This document shows positions 47,521 to 57,097 of a DNA stretch of 64,000 nt, piece by piece. The translations under genes and the position numbers were made by a program. Below the pieces are notes generated by a model. That model ran no database searches and was not told where the DNA came from. It saw nothing but the letters and a program-made list of their open reading frames with translations. This DNA is from Rickettsiella endosymbiont of Xylota segnis (GTDB lineage: Bacteria > Pseudomonadota > Gammaproteobacteria > Diplorickettsiales > Diplorickettsiaceae), in assembly GCF_964019545.1 (NCBI RefSeq), contig NZ_OZ026451.1, positions 1,173,001 to 1,237,000 on the forward strand. The letters are read 5' to 3'. The stretch's first letter is position 1, and every line of letters begins with the position of its first letter.

Positions 47521-47970
47521 TTAAGTCAACCGGGCTTTAATTTTTGCGCTAATTTGTGTCATGTCCGCACGACCTTGTAATTTGTCTTTCAGTTCTGCCA
47601 TGACCTTTCCCATCTCCTTTACTGAAGTAGCACCTACTTTTGTGATGGCTTCAGATACAATACGATCAATGTCTGTTTCACTTAAAGGTTCGGGTAGATA
47701 GGTTTGAATAATCTTGACTTCTAAACGTTCTTGATCGGCTAAATCATCACGTTTAGCCTGATCATACTGAGCAATAGAATCGCGACGTTGCTTAATCATT
47801 TTATTCAGTATCTGTGTAATACGCGTATTATCTACTTCAATGCGTTCATCCACTTCAACCTGCTTAATCGCCGCCAAAATGAGCCGTACCACACCCAATC
47901 GTTGCTTATCGTGTGCTCGAAGAGCAATCTTCATATCTTCCTGAATTTGCTGTTTGAGAGAGGTAGTCAT
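47521..47970 (-). CDS. yqeY: GatB/YqeY-family protein
   Basis: The 149-residue protein resembles the tRNA-binding helical tail of GatB: LKQQIQEDMKIALRAHDKQRL, VVRLILAAIKQVEVDERIE, VSEAITKVGATSVKEMGKVM and a final ADMTQISAKIKARL. The molecular role in bacteria is not settled. I place the start at 47970, which gives the usual MTTSLKQQI opening; a start at 48021 would extend the protein back across the end of rpsU. It lies between rpsU and dnaG, as in many gammaproteobacteria. Confidence 0.92.
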   Translation of the reverse strand: MTTSLKQQIQEDMKIALRAHDKQRLGVVRLILAAIKQVEVDERIEVDNTRITQILNKMIKQRRDSIAQYDQAKRDDLADQERLEVKIIQTYLPEPLSETDIDRIVSEAITKVGATSVKEMGKVMAELKDKLQGRADMTQISAKIKARLT

Positions 47971-47977
47971 GCTGATA

Positions 47978-48205
47978 TTAATGCTTACGCTTTGTTTTAG
48001 CGATAAAGCAAGGGTTATCACGCATCAGCCGCTTGCGACACCGCTTAACTGCTGCTGCGAAACGACGCTTGCGTGCTTCAGTGGGTTTCTCGTAGTATTC
48101 ACGACGACGCACTTCAGCGAAAATACCTGATTTTTCACAGGCACGCTTATAACGGCGAATAGCCGACTCGAGTGTTTCGCTGGTTTTAAGTATTACGCCG
48201 GGCAT
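47978..48205 (-). CDS. rpsU: Ribosomal protein S21
   Basis: The 75-residue small-subunit protein starts [18 protein letters not shown] and has the very basic [30 protein letters not shown]21 helps the 30S subunit bind mRNA. The start at 48205 matches the family; a longer frame to 48262 would add 19 unrelated residues. It is divergent from tsaD with about 60 bases between, so both promoters lie in that gap. Confidence 0.97.
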   Translation of the reverse strand: MPGVILKTSETLESAIRRYKRACEKSGIFAEVRRREYYEKPTEARKRRFAAAVKRCRKRLMRDNPCFIAKTKRKH

Positions 48206-48266
48206 GTAGTACACTTCCTCAATTAAAGTTAAAATAGGTGCTAATTCTAACCAGCAATCCATAAAA

Positions 48267-49322
48267 ATGCAAAGTTTCTATTCAAAACAAACCGATATCC
48301 ATCCAAAAAACATACATTGTGTATTAGGGATTGAGACTTCCTGCGATGAAACCGGTATCGCTCTCTATCATGGTCAAAAAGGTCTCATTGCCCATTCGTT
48401 ATATAGTCAAATTGAGCTACATAATCTGTACGGCGGCGTCGTTCCAGAACTCGCCTCACGCGACCATATTCTTAAAATATTACCCTTATTACAAGAGACT
48501 TTGACAGTTGCCAACCTCACGCTCTCAGCTATCAATGGCATTGCCTATTGTGCAGGCCCTGGCTTAGCCGGGGCTCTATTGGTCGGTGCAGCTTTTGGAC
48601 GTAGTTTAGGCTGGGCACTCGGAATTCCCACCTTAGGGGTACATCATATGGAAGCGCATTTGCTTGCACCTATGCTAGAAGAACACGTCCCGGATTTCCC
48701 ATTTATTGCCCTTTTAGTGTCCGGCGGCCATACACTGCTAGCACAAGTAAACGGTATCGGCGATTACAAGATTCTAGGTGTAAGTCTAGATGATGCGGTA
48801 GGCGAAGCTTTTGATAAAACAGCCAAATTATTAGGTTTAAATTACCCCGGTGGTCCTGCCATCGCTGCATTAGCTGAACAAGGCCAAGCTAAACAATATG
48901 CTTTTCCACGTCCGATGGTAAATAGACCGGGTTGCAACTTTAGTTTTAGTGGTTTGAAAACATTTGTGAGTACAACATTAAAAAAGAGCGATCAAGCTGA
49001 ACAAACTAAAGCAAATATTGCTCATGAATTTCAAGCTGCCGTAGCGGATACTTTAGTTATAAAGGCTATGCGCGCTTTAAAGCAAACAGGCCTGCGTCGT
49101 TTAGTGGTTGCAGGTGGCGTAGCTGCGAATACCTGGCTCAGAAAAGAACTTGCCAACATGGCAGCTACGCATAATTTCACACTTTATTACCCACGACCCA
49201 GTTTCTGCACAGATAATGGGGCAATGATTGCTTATTTAGGTTATCGTCGCTTAAATTTAGGTCAAAGCGATAATTTAGGCATAAAAACCATTGCGCGTTA
49301 TCCTTTAGATCAGTTGGATTAA
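48267..49322 (+). CDS. tsaD: tRNA threonylcarbamoyladenosine transferase TsaD
   Basis: The 351-residue protein transfers threonylcarbamoyl to A37 of ANN-decoding tRNAs with TsaB and TsaE. The metal ligands are in [12 protein letters not shown], and [35 protein letters not shown] and [12 protein letters not shown] are typical. The first 15 residues (to IHC) are an extension compared with most homologues, which start near VLGIETSCD, but no alternative ATG lies closer. The tsaD/rpsU divergent arrangement is common. Confidence 0.97.
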   Translation: MQSFYSKQTDIHPKNIHCVLGIETSCDETGIALYHGQKGLIAHSLYSQIELHNLYGGVVPELASRDHILKILPLLQETLTVANLTLSAINGIAYCAGPGLAGALLVGAAFGRSLGWALGIPTLGVHHMEAHLLAPMLEEHVPDFPFIALLVSGGHTLLAQVNGIGDYKILGVSLDDAVGEAFDKTAKLLGLNYPGGPAIAALAEQGQAKQYAFPRPMVNRPGCNFSFSGLKTFVSTTLKKSDQAEQTKANIAHEFQAAVADTLVIKAMRALKQTGLRRLVVAGGVAANTWLRKELANMAATHNFTLYYPRPSFCTDNGAMIAYLGYRRLNLGQSDNLGIKTIARYPLDQLD

Positions 49323-49333
49323 AGAGTAAAATT

Positions 49334-50356
49334 TCAAATGCTGAAGCAACAAGCAAACTGTCTATCCTGATCTAGAGGAGGAAAAGAGGTGAAGGAACAA
49401 TTAACTATTAAATGAAGCAAAGCCTCTTCTTCATTATTAAGCTTGGCACAAAATAACAATATTTTTCTTAAACTACTTTTACTTTCAGCGTCAAAATTAA
49501 ATAATAAACCCTGATCTTTTAATTTCATATAAATACCACATATAGTTGTATTATCGGGTAACTCATTTTTTTTATAAATCGATAAAAACTTATTAACAGG
49601 ATCTTTATAATTTCTTTTCCAAGCCCCTGAAAAAAATCGATAAATGATCCCTAAACAACCCTTACCTTTAGAATAATCTTTTAATAAAGCAATACAAGTT
49701 TTTATCGGATCTTGCTCATAAAAGTAGATATAATCAGGAATATTTTCTAAATCTAATTCTCGTCCTGGCATCCTATTTGATAAAGTTAATTCATTGAGTT
49801 GATCTTTTTCTTCAGATGTCAAACTATTTTTCAATAAATACGCTAATATCATATTAATTTCGAAAGCAAGAAAACTTAAATCAATATTTTTTTCTTTAAA
49901 AATTTGAATACTCGCTTTAATTGCTTGCAAATAATCATTAAAAGAACTCGTTGTTGCATCTTCACTATTTATCGGGGGTTGAAAATTTTGCTCAGTGGCC
50001 TGTAATGAGCTTGAAGGTTGATTTATTTCCTCCTTCCCTAATCCTGATTCAGTTTCAACTTTTTTAATTTCTTTTTTGGTATTGTCTATAAGTTCTTCAT
50101 TACAGTTAAACAATTTAAGTAAATTTAATTTGAGGAGTTTTTTTTCTCCATGAATGTCTTTTATTAATCTTTTATCTCTTTTTGATAAAATTTCATCATC
50201 TATAATATAAAAGAGTTCAACGATCCTATCAGAAATAGTTAATTTTTTTTCACTATGCTCTATGTCTACTTTAGAAGGAGATAATACATCCTTTAGAAGT
50301 TTTTGTGAGGGAGCAAATAAATCTCTAACAGGAGTATTTTTAAATTTAATCGGCAT
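49334..50356 (-). CDS. Hypothetical effector-like protein with a C-terminal FF-x-W-RN module
   Basis: The 340-residue protein is hydrophilic, Lys/Glu-rich and has no signal peptide or membrane helix. The middle (about 95-135) is low-complexity (Ser, Thr, Gln). A C-terminal module reads IIYRFFSGAWKRNYKDP, VNKFLSIYKKNELPDNT and ICGIYMKLKDQG. This resembles a small domain shared by Coxiella and Legionella effectors, but the match was made by eye. The protein ends ACCFSI, a Cys-rich end that loosely resembles a CaaX lipidation signal. It faces tsaD across 11 bases. Function is unknown and export is inferred. Confidence 0.65.
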   Translation of the reverse strand: MPIKFKNTPVRDLFAPSQKLLKDVLSPSKVDIEHSEKKLTISDRIVELFYIIDDEILSKRDKRLIKDIHGEKKLLKLNLLKLFNCNEELIDNTKKEIKKVETESGLGKEEINQPSSSLQATEQNFQPPINSEDATTSSFNDYLQAIKASIQIFKEKNIDLSFLAFEINMILAYLLKNSLTSEEKDQLNELTLSNRMPGRELDLENIPDYIYFYEQDPIKTCIALLKDYSKGKGCLGIIYRFFSGAWKRNYKDPVNKFLSIYKKNELPDNTTICGIYMKLKDQGLLFNFDAESKSSLRKILLFCAKLNNEEEALLHLIVNCSFTSFPPLDQDRQFACCFSI

Positions 50357-50473
50357 AACTAATCTCCATTTAATTAAAATCTTATTATTGTAAAATCTCT
50401 ATCATTCAACAACATAACATAAAAAAAGGTTTTGTAAAAAAATTCGGAAACAGTTTTTCTTAAAAAATAAAAA

Positions 50474-51079
50474 TTATTTTTTCTTCTTAAATTGAGTTTT
50501 TGTTAATTGGGGTTCTGTACCTTGAAATAAACGTTGAATATTTGAAAAATGCCGTGCTATGAGTATTATCGTCATTAAAAGTATCGGCAAATAAACCGTC
50601 AATGAATAAGAATAAAAAACATAAAAAAACGTCACGATAGCCGCCAGCATGGATGCAACAGAAATATAACGAAATACAAACAACACCACCACCCAGCTTA
50701 ATAAACCTATCAAGCCTAGAGGCCACGCTAAAGCAAATAATCCACCCAATGCGGTTGCTACGCCTTTCCCCCCACGAAAACCAAAAAAAATCGGATATAA
50801 ATGACCTATAAAAGCAAAAAAAGCGACCCATGCCAAAGACGCTAGCGGCACACCAAACATTTTAGCTAGCATAACTGGAATCCAACCTTTGAGCATATCC
50901 CCCAATAATACGATAGCGGCTAATTTTTTTCCGCCAATTCTAAGGATATTGCTAGCTCCTGGGTTCCCTGAACCTTGCGTACGTGGATCAGGTAGCCCTG
51001 CACATTTACTCACGATAATCGCACTGGACAAAGAACCCAGTAAATAGGCAATTAAGATAAAAATAAATAGCGATAACAT
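50474..51079 (-). CDS. plsY: Glycerol-3-phosphate acyltransferase PlsY
   Basis: The 201-residue inner-membrane protein transfers an acyl group from acyl-phosphate to glycerol-3-phosphate, the first step of phospholipid synthesis. It has about five helices, the GSGNPGASNILR loop, GFRGGKGVATALGGL and a basic tail (QFKKKK). Length and motifs are normal. It would need PlsX elsewhere. A complete palindromic repeat lies upstream (51191-51279), between it and orn. Confidence 0.97.
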   Translation of the reverse strand: MLSLFIFILIAYLLGSLSSAIIVSKCAGLPDPRTQGSGNPGASNILRIGGKKLAAIVLLGDMLKGWIPVMLAKMFGVPLASLAWVAFFAFIGHLYPIFFGFRGGKGVATALGGLFALAWPLGLIGLLSWVVVLFVFRYISVASMLAAIVTFFYVFYSYSLTVYLPILLMTIILIARHFSNIQRLFQGTEPQLTKTQFKKKK

Positions 51080-51190
51080 AAATTTTCCTATATAGATTCT
51101 TTTTTAAAAAATTCGCATCTTGAATAGATGCCGCGGTATAATATAAACGATAAATAATTTTCTTGATTGAAAATTCCGACAGCCAATTTA

Positions 51191-51279
51191 TATACTCTTG
51201 GCATTTGAATTTTTGACAAGGCCGCGAAAGGATTGCGAGTTGAGCGGCAACACACAAAAATTCAAGTGCCAAGAGTATA
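51191..51279. repeat. Palindromic intergenic repeat with 25-bp terminal inverted repeats
   Basis: TATACTCTTGGCATTTGAAT...TTG at the left matches the reverse complement of the right end with one mismatch over 25 bases. The 39-base centre contains GATTGCGAGTTGAGCGGCAAC. Related copies or half copies occur at 52439-52528, 47461-47503 and 62781-62820. The size and the lack of coding suggest a MITE-like or REP-like element. Confidence 0.8.
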
Positions 51280-51304
51280 GTAATAATTATTAAAAGGTCC
51301 TAAC

Positions 51305-51850
51305 ATGACGCCCAAAGCGGATAATTTAATTTGGATCGATCTCGAGATGACAGGACTTGATACTAATCAAGATAAAATTATTGAGATTGCAACCATTATC
51401 ACAGATTCTCAATTAGAGATTATAGAAGAAGGTCCTGTGTTTGCTATATTCCAATCTGAACAACTATTAACCGGAATGGACGATTGGAATAAGCGCCAAC
51501 ATAAGGGCTCAGGTTTACTGGAAAGAGTAAGAGTCAGCAAAACAACCGAAGAAGAAGCAGAAAAGCAAACCTTAGAATTTATCATGACGTATGTCCCCCC
51601 TAATAAATCACCAATGTGTGGTAATAGTATTTGCCAAGATCGTCGTTTCTTAGCCCGTTGTATGCCGATATTAGAAAAATATTTTCATTACCGGAACTTA
51701 GATGTAAGTACATTAAAAGAGCTAGCCTATCGTTGGAGTCCAAGCATATTGGACGGCTATAAGAAAAAGTCTAAACATTTAGCACTAGAGGATGTACGAG
51801 ACTCTATTAATGAATTACGGTATTATCGCGAACATCTATTTAAACTTTAA
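51305..51850 (+). CDS. orn: Oligoribonuclease
   Basis: The 181-residue 3'-5' exonuclease degrades 2-5 nt RNA and pGpG. It is a DEDDh-type nuclease: [41 protein letters not shown] and [17 protein letters not shown]. The start codon follows AAAAGGTCCTAAC. It lies 15 bases upstream of efp and probably shares its transcript. Confidence 0.97.
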   Translation: MTPKADNLIWIDLEMTGLDTNQDKIIEIATIITDSQLEIIEEGPVFAIFQSEQLLTGMDDWNKRQHKGSGLLERVRVSKTTEEEAEKQTLEFIMTYVPPNKSPMCGNSICQDRRFLARCMPILEKYFHYRNLDVSTLKELAYRWSPSILDGYKKKSKHLALEDVRDSINELRYYREHLFKL

Positions 51851-51865
51851 GCTTCGAATTGATTT

Positions 51866-52435
51866 ATGCCTTATTACACAACAAATGAATTAAGAAACGG
51901 TATGAAGGTCATGTTAGATAGTGATCCTTATACGGTATTAGAAAATGATTACGTTAAACCAGGAAAAGGACAGGCTTTTAATCGGATTAAATTACGTAAT
52001 TTAAAAAATGGTCGCGTCATTGAACGTACTTTAAAATCTGGGGATACCTTACAGGCTGCTGATGTATTTGATATTGAAGTTCAATATCTTTATAACGATG
52101 GACATGTTTGGCATTTTATGGATGGAGAAACTTACGAACAATACGCAGCGGATGCATCGGCAGTGACAGAAGCTAAAATATGGCTAAAGGAACAAGACTC
52201 ATGCACGCTGACTTTATTTAATGGCTCTCCTTTGTGCATAACGCCGGCTAATTTTGTTATTTTAAAAATAATTGAAACGGATCCGGGTGTGCGCGGCGAC
52301 ACATCTGGCGGAGGTGGAAAACCCGCTACTTTAGAAACAGGCGCTATTGTCCGAGTCCCACTATTTATCCAGATTGGTGAATTAATCAAAGTCGATACGC
52401 GCACCGGTGAATATCTTTCCCGAGTAAAAGCCTAA
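51866..52435 (+). CDS. efp: Translation elongation factor P
   Basis: The 189-residue EF-P relieves ribosome stalling at proline stretches. The modified lysine lies in [14 protein letters not shown], the Lys of which is beta-lysylated by EpmA/EpmB in related bacteria. The C-terminal [11 protein letters not shown] is typical. A variant palindromic repeat begins a few bases after the stop, and the minus-strand 56-residue gene follows. Confidence 0.97.
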   Translation: MPYYTTNELRNGMKVMLDSDPYTVLENDYVKPGKGQAFNRIKLRNLKNGRVIERTLKSGDTLQAADVFDIEVQYLYNDGHVWHFMDGETYEQYAADASAVTEAKIWLKEQDSCTLTLFNGSPLCITPANFVILKIIETDPGVRGDTSGGGGKPATLETGAIVRVPLFIQIGELIKVDTRTGEYLSRVKA

Positions 52436-52438
52436 AGG

Positions 52439-52528
52439 TATACTCGCAGCAATAGGATTTTTGGCAAATACCGTGTAAGAGGGATTGCGAGTTGCGTGGC
52501 AACACAAACAAAAAATGCAAAGGGTATA
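52439..52528. repeat. Diverged copy of the 90-bp palindromic repeat
   Basis: It starts TATACTCGC and ends GGGTATA, with the centre GATTGCGAGTTGCGTGGCAACACA nearly as in the copy at 51191-51279, though the arms have diverged. It lies 4 bases past the efp stop. Confidence 0.7.
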
Positions 52529-52530
52529 AA

Positions 52531-52564
52531 TAAAAAAAGATGGATGATCGTGGGATCATCCATC
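52531..52564 (-). terminator. Rho-independent terminator of the 56-residue gene
   Basis: On the minus strand GATGGATGATC and GATCATCCATC pair perfectly over 11 bases around CCAC, and TTTTTTTATTTA follows. It serves the minus-strand gene at 52637-52807 and separates it from efp. Confidence 0.88.
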
Positions 52565-52636
52565 TCAGTTGCGCTCCTGCCCCAATCAACTGCTAAAAAA
52601 ACTTAGCAAGCTTATCCAAAAGCATTAATTTGACTG

Positions 52637-52807
52637 TTAGCGTTTGTCTTTATGACCTGGCCATTGTGGTTTGTTTGGATTGCCTTGTGGCTCATGTCCA
52701 GGGTTATGACCAGGATTGTGCTCAGGTTTTTGTGGGCCATGACCTGCATGACCTGGCCATTGTGGTTTTTGGTGTTTCTGATCGTGAGGAAATTTACCTT
52801 TATTCAT
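52637..52807 (-). CDS. Small His/Pro/Gly-rich protein (56 residues), not previously listed
   Basis: An ATG at 52807 with GGAGCTCAT just ahead opens a 56-residue frame with repeating HPG units: KPQWPGHAGHGPQKPE, NPGHNPGHEP and a second PQWPGHKDKR end. The exact repeat of the PQWPGH hexamer, the good ribosome-binding site and the following terminator support expression. Of 56 residues, 9 are His, 11 Pro and 8 Gly, so it could bind divalent metal or be disordered. No family was recognised and no signal peptide or membrane helix exists. Confidence 0.72.
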   Translation of the reverse strand: MNKGKFPHDQKHQKPQWPGHAGHGPQKPEHNPGHNPGHEPQGNPNKPQWPGHKDKR

Positions 52808-53036
52808 ATGAGCTCCTAATTAAAACATATAATGTCTCTCTCTTTAAGCCTAGCAAAGACCTCGATAAATACCATAATATTACTATTGATTGGTCAAAAT
52901 ATGATCAATTTATGCCTGTAACTTAGTAAAGGATAAAATCTAAAAAAAAACAGCTTACTTAGTGCGATTAAAAAGATATTTAATACTTAATGGGAATAAT
53001 AAATCCATGATAGAAAAACTCGCAAATAGTTGTCAG

Positions 53037-54029
53037 CTAAATACTTAACTTATTTAAATCCACTAAACGCCGTGGTGCTACGCGACCATCTTCTAAAATT
53101 TCGCCCACACCAATAAATCGGCCACTTTCTTGTAATAGTAAACGCAGCAATCCTTGTTTGGGGAGATTTGGGAGTAATACTGCTTGTCCACGATAAAGAT
53201 AGTAAGCAGCCGCTTGTGAAATTTTTAAAACCGGCCATTCGTTTAACATACTATCTAAACTCAATAATTTTTGATCACACTCGGCTTGACTTAAGGTTTG
53301 TAATTCTTCCAAACTCACCATTTGTTCTGCATGATAATCAGCCACTCTTAAACGACGTAAATCAGATACATAAGCACCACATCTTAACGCTTCACCTATA
53401 TCTTCTATTAAAGTACGTATATAGGTCCCTTTACTACAATTAATCTCTAAATTAAGTATGCTCTTTGCATTTGACATGGTCTGTGTATCGCACGGATCGC
53501 AATCCTTATGTATGTTAGATATATCTGCATGCTTGTTGCGATCCAGTAACCGTAAGCTATGTATGGTAACAGTTCGAGGACTACGCTCTACTACGATACC
53601 TTGTCTGGCTAATTTATATAAAGGACGACCTTTATGTTTTAGTGCAGAAAACATGGGTGGAATCTGTGAGATTGTTCCGCGAAAAGCTGATAAAACTGTT
53701 TCTAGTTGATCAACCGAATAGTTAGTGACGGGACGTGACTCTATTACTTCTCCCTCAGCATCCCCAGTGTTGGTTTTTATTCCTAAGCAAGCACTTACAA
53801 TGTACGTTTTATCTGCATTGAGTAAAAACTGAGAAAATTTTGTAGCTTCTCCGAAACATAATGGCAACAAACCCGTAGCTAAAGGGTCTAAGCTTCCTGT
53901 ATGTCCCACTTTACTTGCCGAAAATAACTGTTTTACTGTTTGTAATGCTTGATTTGATGTCATCTTTTTAGGTTTATCAAGCAATAAAATACCATTAATG
54001 GAACGTTTTTTGGAGATTAAGGGGTGCAT
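53037..54029 (-). CDS. truB: tRNA pseudouridine-55 synthase
   Basis: The 330-residue enzyme makes pseudouridine 55 in the T loop. The catalytic Asp is in HTGSLDPLATGLLPLCFG. GILLLDKPKKMTSNQAL, FRGTISQIPPMFSALKHKG, CSKGTYIRTLIEDIG and SDLRRLRV are present. An extra stretch around residues 165-190 (KHADISNIHKDCDP) looks like an insertion relative to E. coli TruB. It is the last gene of the rimP-nusA-infB-rbfA-truB cluster, 58 bases from rbfA. Confidence 0.97.
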   Translation of the reverse strand: MHPLISKKRSINGILLLDKPKKMTSNQALQTVKQLFSASKVGHTGSLDPLATGLLPLCFGEATKFSQFLLNADKTYIVSACLGIKTNTGDAEGEVIESRPVTNYSVDQLETVLSAFRGTISQIPPMFSALKHKGRPLYKLARQGIVVERSPRTVTIHSLRLLDRNKHADISNIHKDCDPCDTQTMSNAKSILNLEINCSKGTYIRTLIEDIGEALRCGAYVSDLRRLRVADYHAEQMVSLEELQTLSQAECDQKLLSLDSMLNEWPVLKISQAAAYYLYRGQAVLLPNLPKQGLLRLLLQESGRFIGVGEILEDGRVAPRRLVDLNKLSI

Positions 54030-54087
54030 AACTTATTCTTTTATAAATAATTATTTCTATACTCTTAGTACTTGTTTTATGAATGAT

Positions 54088-54480
54088 TTATTCAGAACGT
54101 TTAGCCTTGTCTTTCTCAATGACCTTGTCGATTAAGCTATGAATACGATCACTTTCTTCCATGAAATCATCATAAAAAAAACGCAGGCTAGGCACTTTGT
54201 AGAGCTGTAAACGACGTGCTAAAGCATAACGTAAACGAGCAGCTGCCTTTCTTAATAATTTAACCGCTAATTCCTTACTTTGCTGTTTATCATTGGAGTT
54301 TTCCACATCTAATTGTGTAAAAAATATATCCGCATAAGAGAGATCACGTGACACTTTTACTGAAGTAATCGTAATAAATTTCAAACGGCTATCCGCTATT
54401 TCTTTATTAAGGATATTATTACTTAGTTCTTTCTGTATGAGATCGGCAATACGCGCTGTGCGACTAAATTCTTTTGGCAT
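54088..54480 (-). CDS. rbfA: Ribosome-binding factor A
   Basis: The 130-residue KH-type factor matures the 30S subunit and 16S 5' end. FSRTARIADLIQKELSNNIL, ITSVKVSRDLSYADIFF, and KVPSLRFFYDDFMEESDRI are typical. Its ATG overlaps the infB stop by one base, which indicates translational coupling. Confidence 0.96.
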   Translation of the reverse strand: MPKEFSRTARIADLIQKELSNNILNKEIADSRLKFITITSVKVSRDLSYADIFFTQLDVENSNDKQQSKELAVKLLRKAAARLRYALARRLQLYKVPSLRFFYDDFMEESDRIHSLIDKVIEKDKAKRSE

Positions 54481-56942
54481 TAGATAGTTCTAGAAATAGA
54501 AATACGTTCATACACTTCGATCATATCGCCTACTCGCACATCGGTAAAATTTTTAATACCAATACCGCATTCCATACCATGACGAACTTCAGCCGCATCA
54601 TCTTTAAAACGGCGTAAAGAATGCAATTCACCTTCATGAATCACAACATTATCACGCAACAAGCGAATAGGCGCATTACGTCGTACTAATCCTTCTGTCA
54701 CCATACAACCGGCAATAACACCGAGCTTAGCGGAACGAAACACTTCGCGAACTTCTGCTAAGCCTAAAATATTTTCTTTTATTTCTGGAGCCAACAAGCC
54801 GTTCATAATATTTTTAACTTGGTCTATGAGCTCATAAATAACGCTATAATAATTCATTATTAAGCCTTCTTTTTCTACCGTTCTTTTTGCAGTGGCGTCC
54901 GCTCTAACATTAAATCCTAAAATCAATGCTCTTGAAGCTAAAGCAAGATTAGCATCGGATTCGGTAATCGCGCCTACGCCCACATACACAAGTTTTATTT
55001 TAACTTCAGAAGTAGAAAGTTTATTTAAGGCTTCTTGTAAGGCCTCAGCGGATCCTTGCATATCCGTTTTCAAAATAATATTCAAAGTCTTAACTTGGTT
55101 TTCATCCAACTGGCCAAAAATATCATCGGTTTTAATCATTCGTTGTTGTGCTAACTTAGCTTCGCGTAATTTTCCTTCACGGAATAAAGCAATCTCGCGC
55201 GCTTTACGTTCATCAGCAACAACCACTGCTTCATCACCGGCCACTGGGGCACTAGATAGACCTAGCACTTCAACGGGCATAGAAGGTCCGGCCGCTTCAA
55301 CTAATTTACCTTGCTCATCGAGCAATGCTCTGACACGGCCATAAGCAGTGCCTGCTAATAAAAGATCGCCTTTATGTAGTTTTCCTCGCTGTACTAATAT
55401 AGTGACTACAGGTCCTTTCCCTCTATCTAAACGTGATTCTATAACTATTCCTTGTCCTGGACCTTCTTGTGGCGCTTTCAACTCTAATACTTCTGCTTGC
55501 ACTAAAAGAGAATCTAATAAGTCATCAATACCAGCACCTGTTTTTGCTGAGACTGGGATAAGCATAGTATCGCCGCCCCACTCTTCAGGATTGAGACCTT
55601 GTTTGGCTAATTCATTCTTTATTCTGTCGAGATCAGCTTCAGGTTTATCAATTTTATTCACTGCAACAACAATAGGCACATTCGCCGCTTTAGCATGTTG
55701 GATAGCTTCTATTGTTTGTGGCATCACACCATCGTCAGCAGCAACAACCAAAACAACGATATCTGTCACTCGTGTACCGCGCGCCCGCATCGCTGTAAAA
55801 GCGGAATGTCCAGGCGTATCCAAAAAAGTAATGACTCCCTTTGGTATTTCTACGTGATAAGCACCAATATGTTGAGTAATACCACCCGCTTCTCCCTGTG
55901 TCACTTTGGTCCGTCGAATATAATCTAAAAGAGAAGTTTTTCCATGGTCAACGTGACCCATGATAGTCACCACAGGTGGGCGCGTTAGCAATTCACCCAT
56001 TTGTTGTTGTGTGGTATTCACTAAACCTTCTTCTAATGCATTAGCGCTAACAGGCTTAGCAATATGACCCATTTCTTCAACCACAAGTATGGCTGTATCT
56101 TGATCGATAGCTTGATTAATAGTTGCAATGACGCCCAACTTCATTAATGTTTTAATAACTTCAGCAGCCTTAACAGACATTTTCTGCGCTAAGTCCCCTA
56201 CCGTAATCGTTTCAGGAATTCCAACCTCATGTATGGCAGCTACGGTTGGTTTTTCAAATTGTTGTTGTAAAAATTGATCGGGTCGTTTGTGCTTACCGAT
56301 TTTTTTACGGTAACGGAATTGTTCATCGGATTCATCTTCAAGTTGATAAATCGCTTTATGTCGGTATTTCGCCAGCTCTTTTTCTTTTAAATTGCGATTT
56401 TTATGCTTTTTCTCACGCTCCAACCTTTCTGCATTAGTGGGTAAAGCAATAATCACTTTTTCGTTAGTTGGTTTAGATTTTTTTTCTGGATTCGTTGCGG
56501 GTGCTATGAATTTTTTCTCAGCTACAGGCACTTGCTCTTTTTCCACAGTTTCATTAGGTAATACGGGCTCTTCACTCGCAGGAGTATTACTTTTCGAAAT
56601 GGGTTCAGCTTGTATGTCAAGTGTGTGCAATTTTTTCTCTGCAGCGATTTTCTCTGCTTGATGCGCTAATTCTGCTGCTTTTTGCGTTTCTTTTGCTTCG
56701 TTAGCACGATTAGTCTCTTCATCTATTAAGCCTTCATTACTTTTCACATAAGTTCTTTTTTTGCGAACTTGAACTTTAATAGTCTTGGCTTTACCTGAGG
56801 TATCTTTTACTTTAAGTAAACTCGTGCTTTTACGAGTTCGCGTCAAGGTAATCACTTTTTTAGGACTGTTATCCGCAGATGTTTCTTTTCCAAGCTCAAT
56901 GGAAACCTTATTTACAGTTTTATCTTTAATACTTTCTGTCAT
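54480..56942 (-). CDS. infB: Translation initiation factor IF-2
   Basis: This 820-residue GTPase delivers initiator tRNA to the 30S subunit. The charged N-terminal part (about 1-260, Lys/Glu-rich) precedes the GTPase domain: [12 protein letters not shown], the DTPGH motif, NKID, and later [12 protein letters not shown]. The C-terminal IF2-C2 domain ends with [19 protein letters not shown] place the start at 56942 (GGAGAAG ahead of it), rather than at an upstream TTG. The N-terminal domain is shorter and more repetitive than in E. coli IF-2. Confidence 0.97.
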   Translation of the reverse strand: MTESIKDKTVNKVSIELGKETSADNSPKKVITLTRTRKSTSLLKVKDTSGKAKTIKVQVRKKRTYVKSNEGLIDEETNRANEAKETQKAAELAHQAEKIAAEKKLHTLDIQAEPISKSNTPASEEPVLPNETVEKEQVPVAEKKFIAPATNPEKKSKPTNEKVIIALPTNAERLEREKKHKNRNLKEKELAKYRHKAIYQLEDESDEQFRYRKKIGKHKRPDQFLQQQFEKPTVAAIHEVGIPETITVGDLAQKMSVKAAEVIKTLMKLGVIATINQAIDQDTAILVVEEMGHIAKPVSANALEEGLVNTTQQQMGELLTRPPVVTIMGHVDHGKTSLLDYIRRTKVTQGEAGGITQHIGAYHVEIPKGVITFLDTPGHSAFTAMRARGTRVTDIVVLVVAADDGVMPQTIEAIQHAKAANVPIVVAVNKIDKPEADLDRIKNELAKQGLNPEEWGGDTMLIPVSAKTGAGIDDLLDSLLVQAEVLELKAPQEGPGQGIVIESRLDRGKGPVVTILVQRGKLHKGDLLLAGTAYGRVRALLDEQGKLVEAAGPSMPVEVLGLSSAPVAGDEAVVVADERKAREIALFREGKLREAKLAQQRMIKTDDIFGQLDENQVKTLNIILKTDMQGSAEALQEALNKLSTSEVKIKLVYVGVGAITESDANLALASRALILGFNVRADATAKRTVEKEGLIMNYYSVIYELIDQVKNIMNGLLAPEIKENILGLAEVREVFRSAKLGVIAGCMVTEGLVRRNAPIRLLRDNVVIHEGELHSLRRFKDDAAEVRHGMECGIGIKNFTDVRVGDMIEVYERISISRTI

Positions 56943-57097
56943 ACATGCTTCTCCTGCCAATATTTGACAGCTTCGAAAACTTACTTACATTTTCTGAACA
57001 TACATTATTGCTGCTTCATTTACTTATCTATCGAACTTTATATACTTATTGCACATCCTGTTATTTTACTGGATTTTTTTAAGTAAAAATAATAGTT

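Noticed and set aside
52630..52926. Plus-strand open frame over the His/Pro-rich protein
   Set aside because: The minus-strand frame has the ribosome-binding site, the regular PQWPGH repeat and a terminator; the plus-strand frame is its shadow.
54892..55857. Two plus-strand open frames of 150-169 codons opposite infB
   Set aside because: They lie fully within the IF-2 GTPase region and have no ribosome-binding site or recognisable domain.
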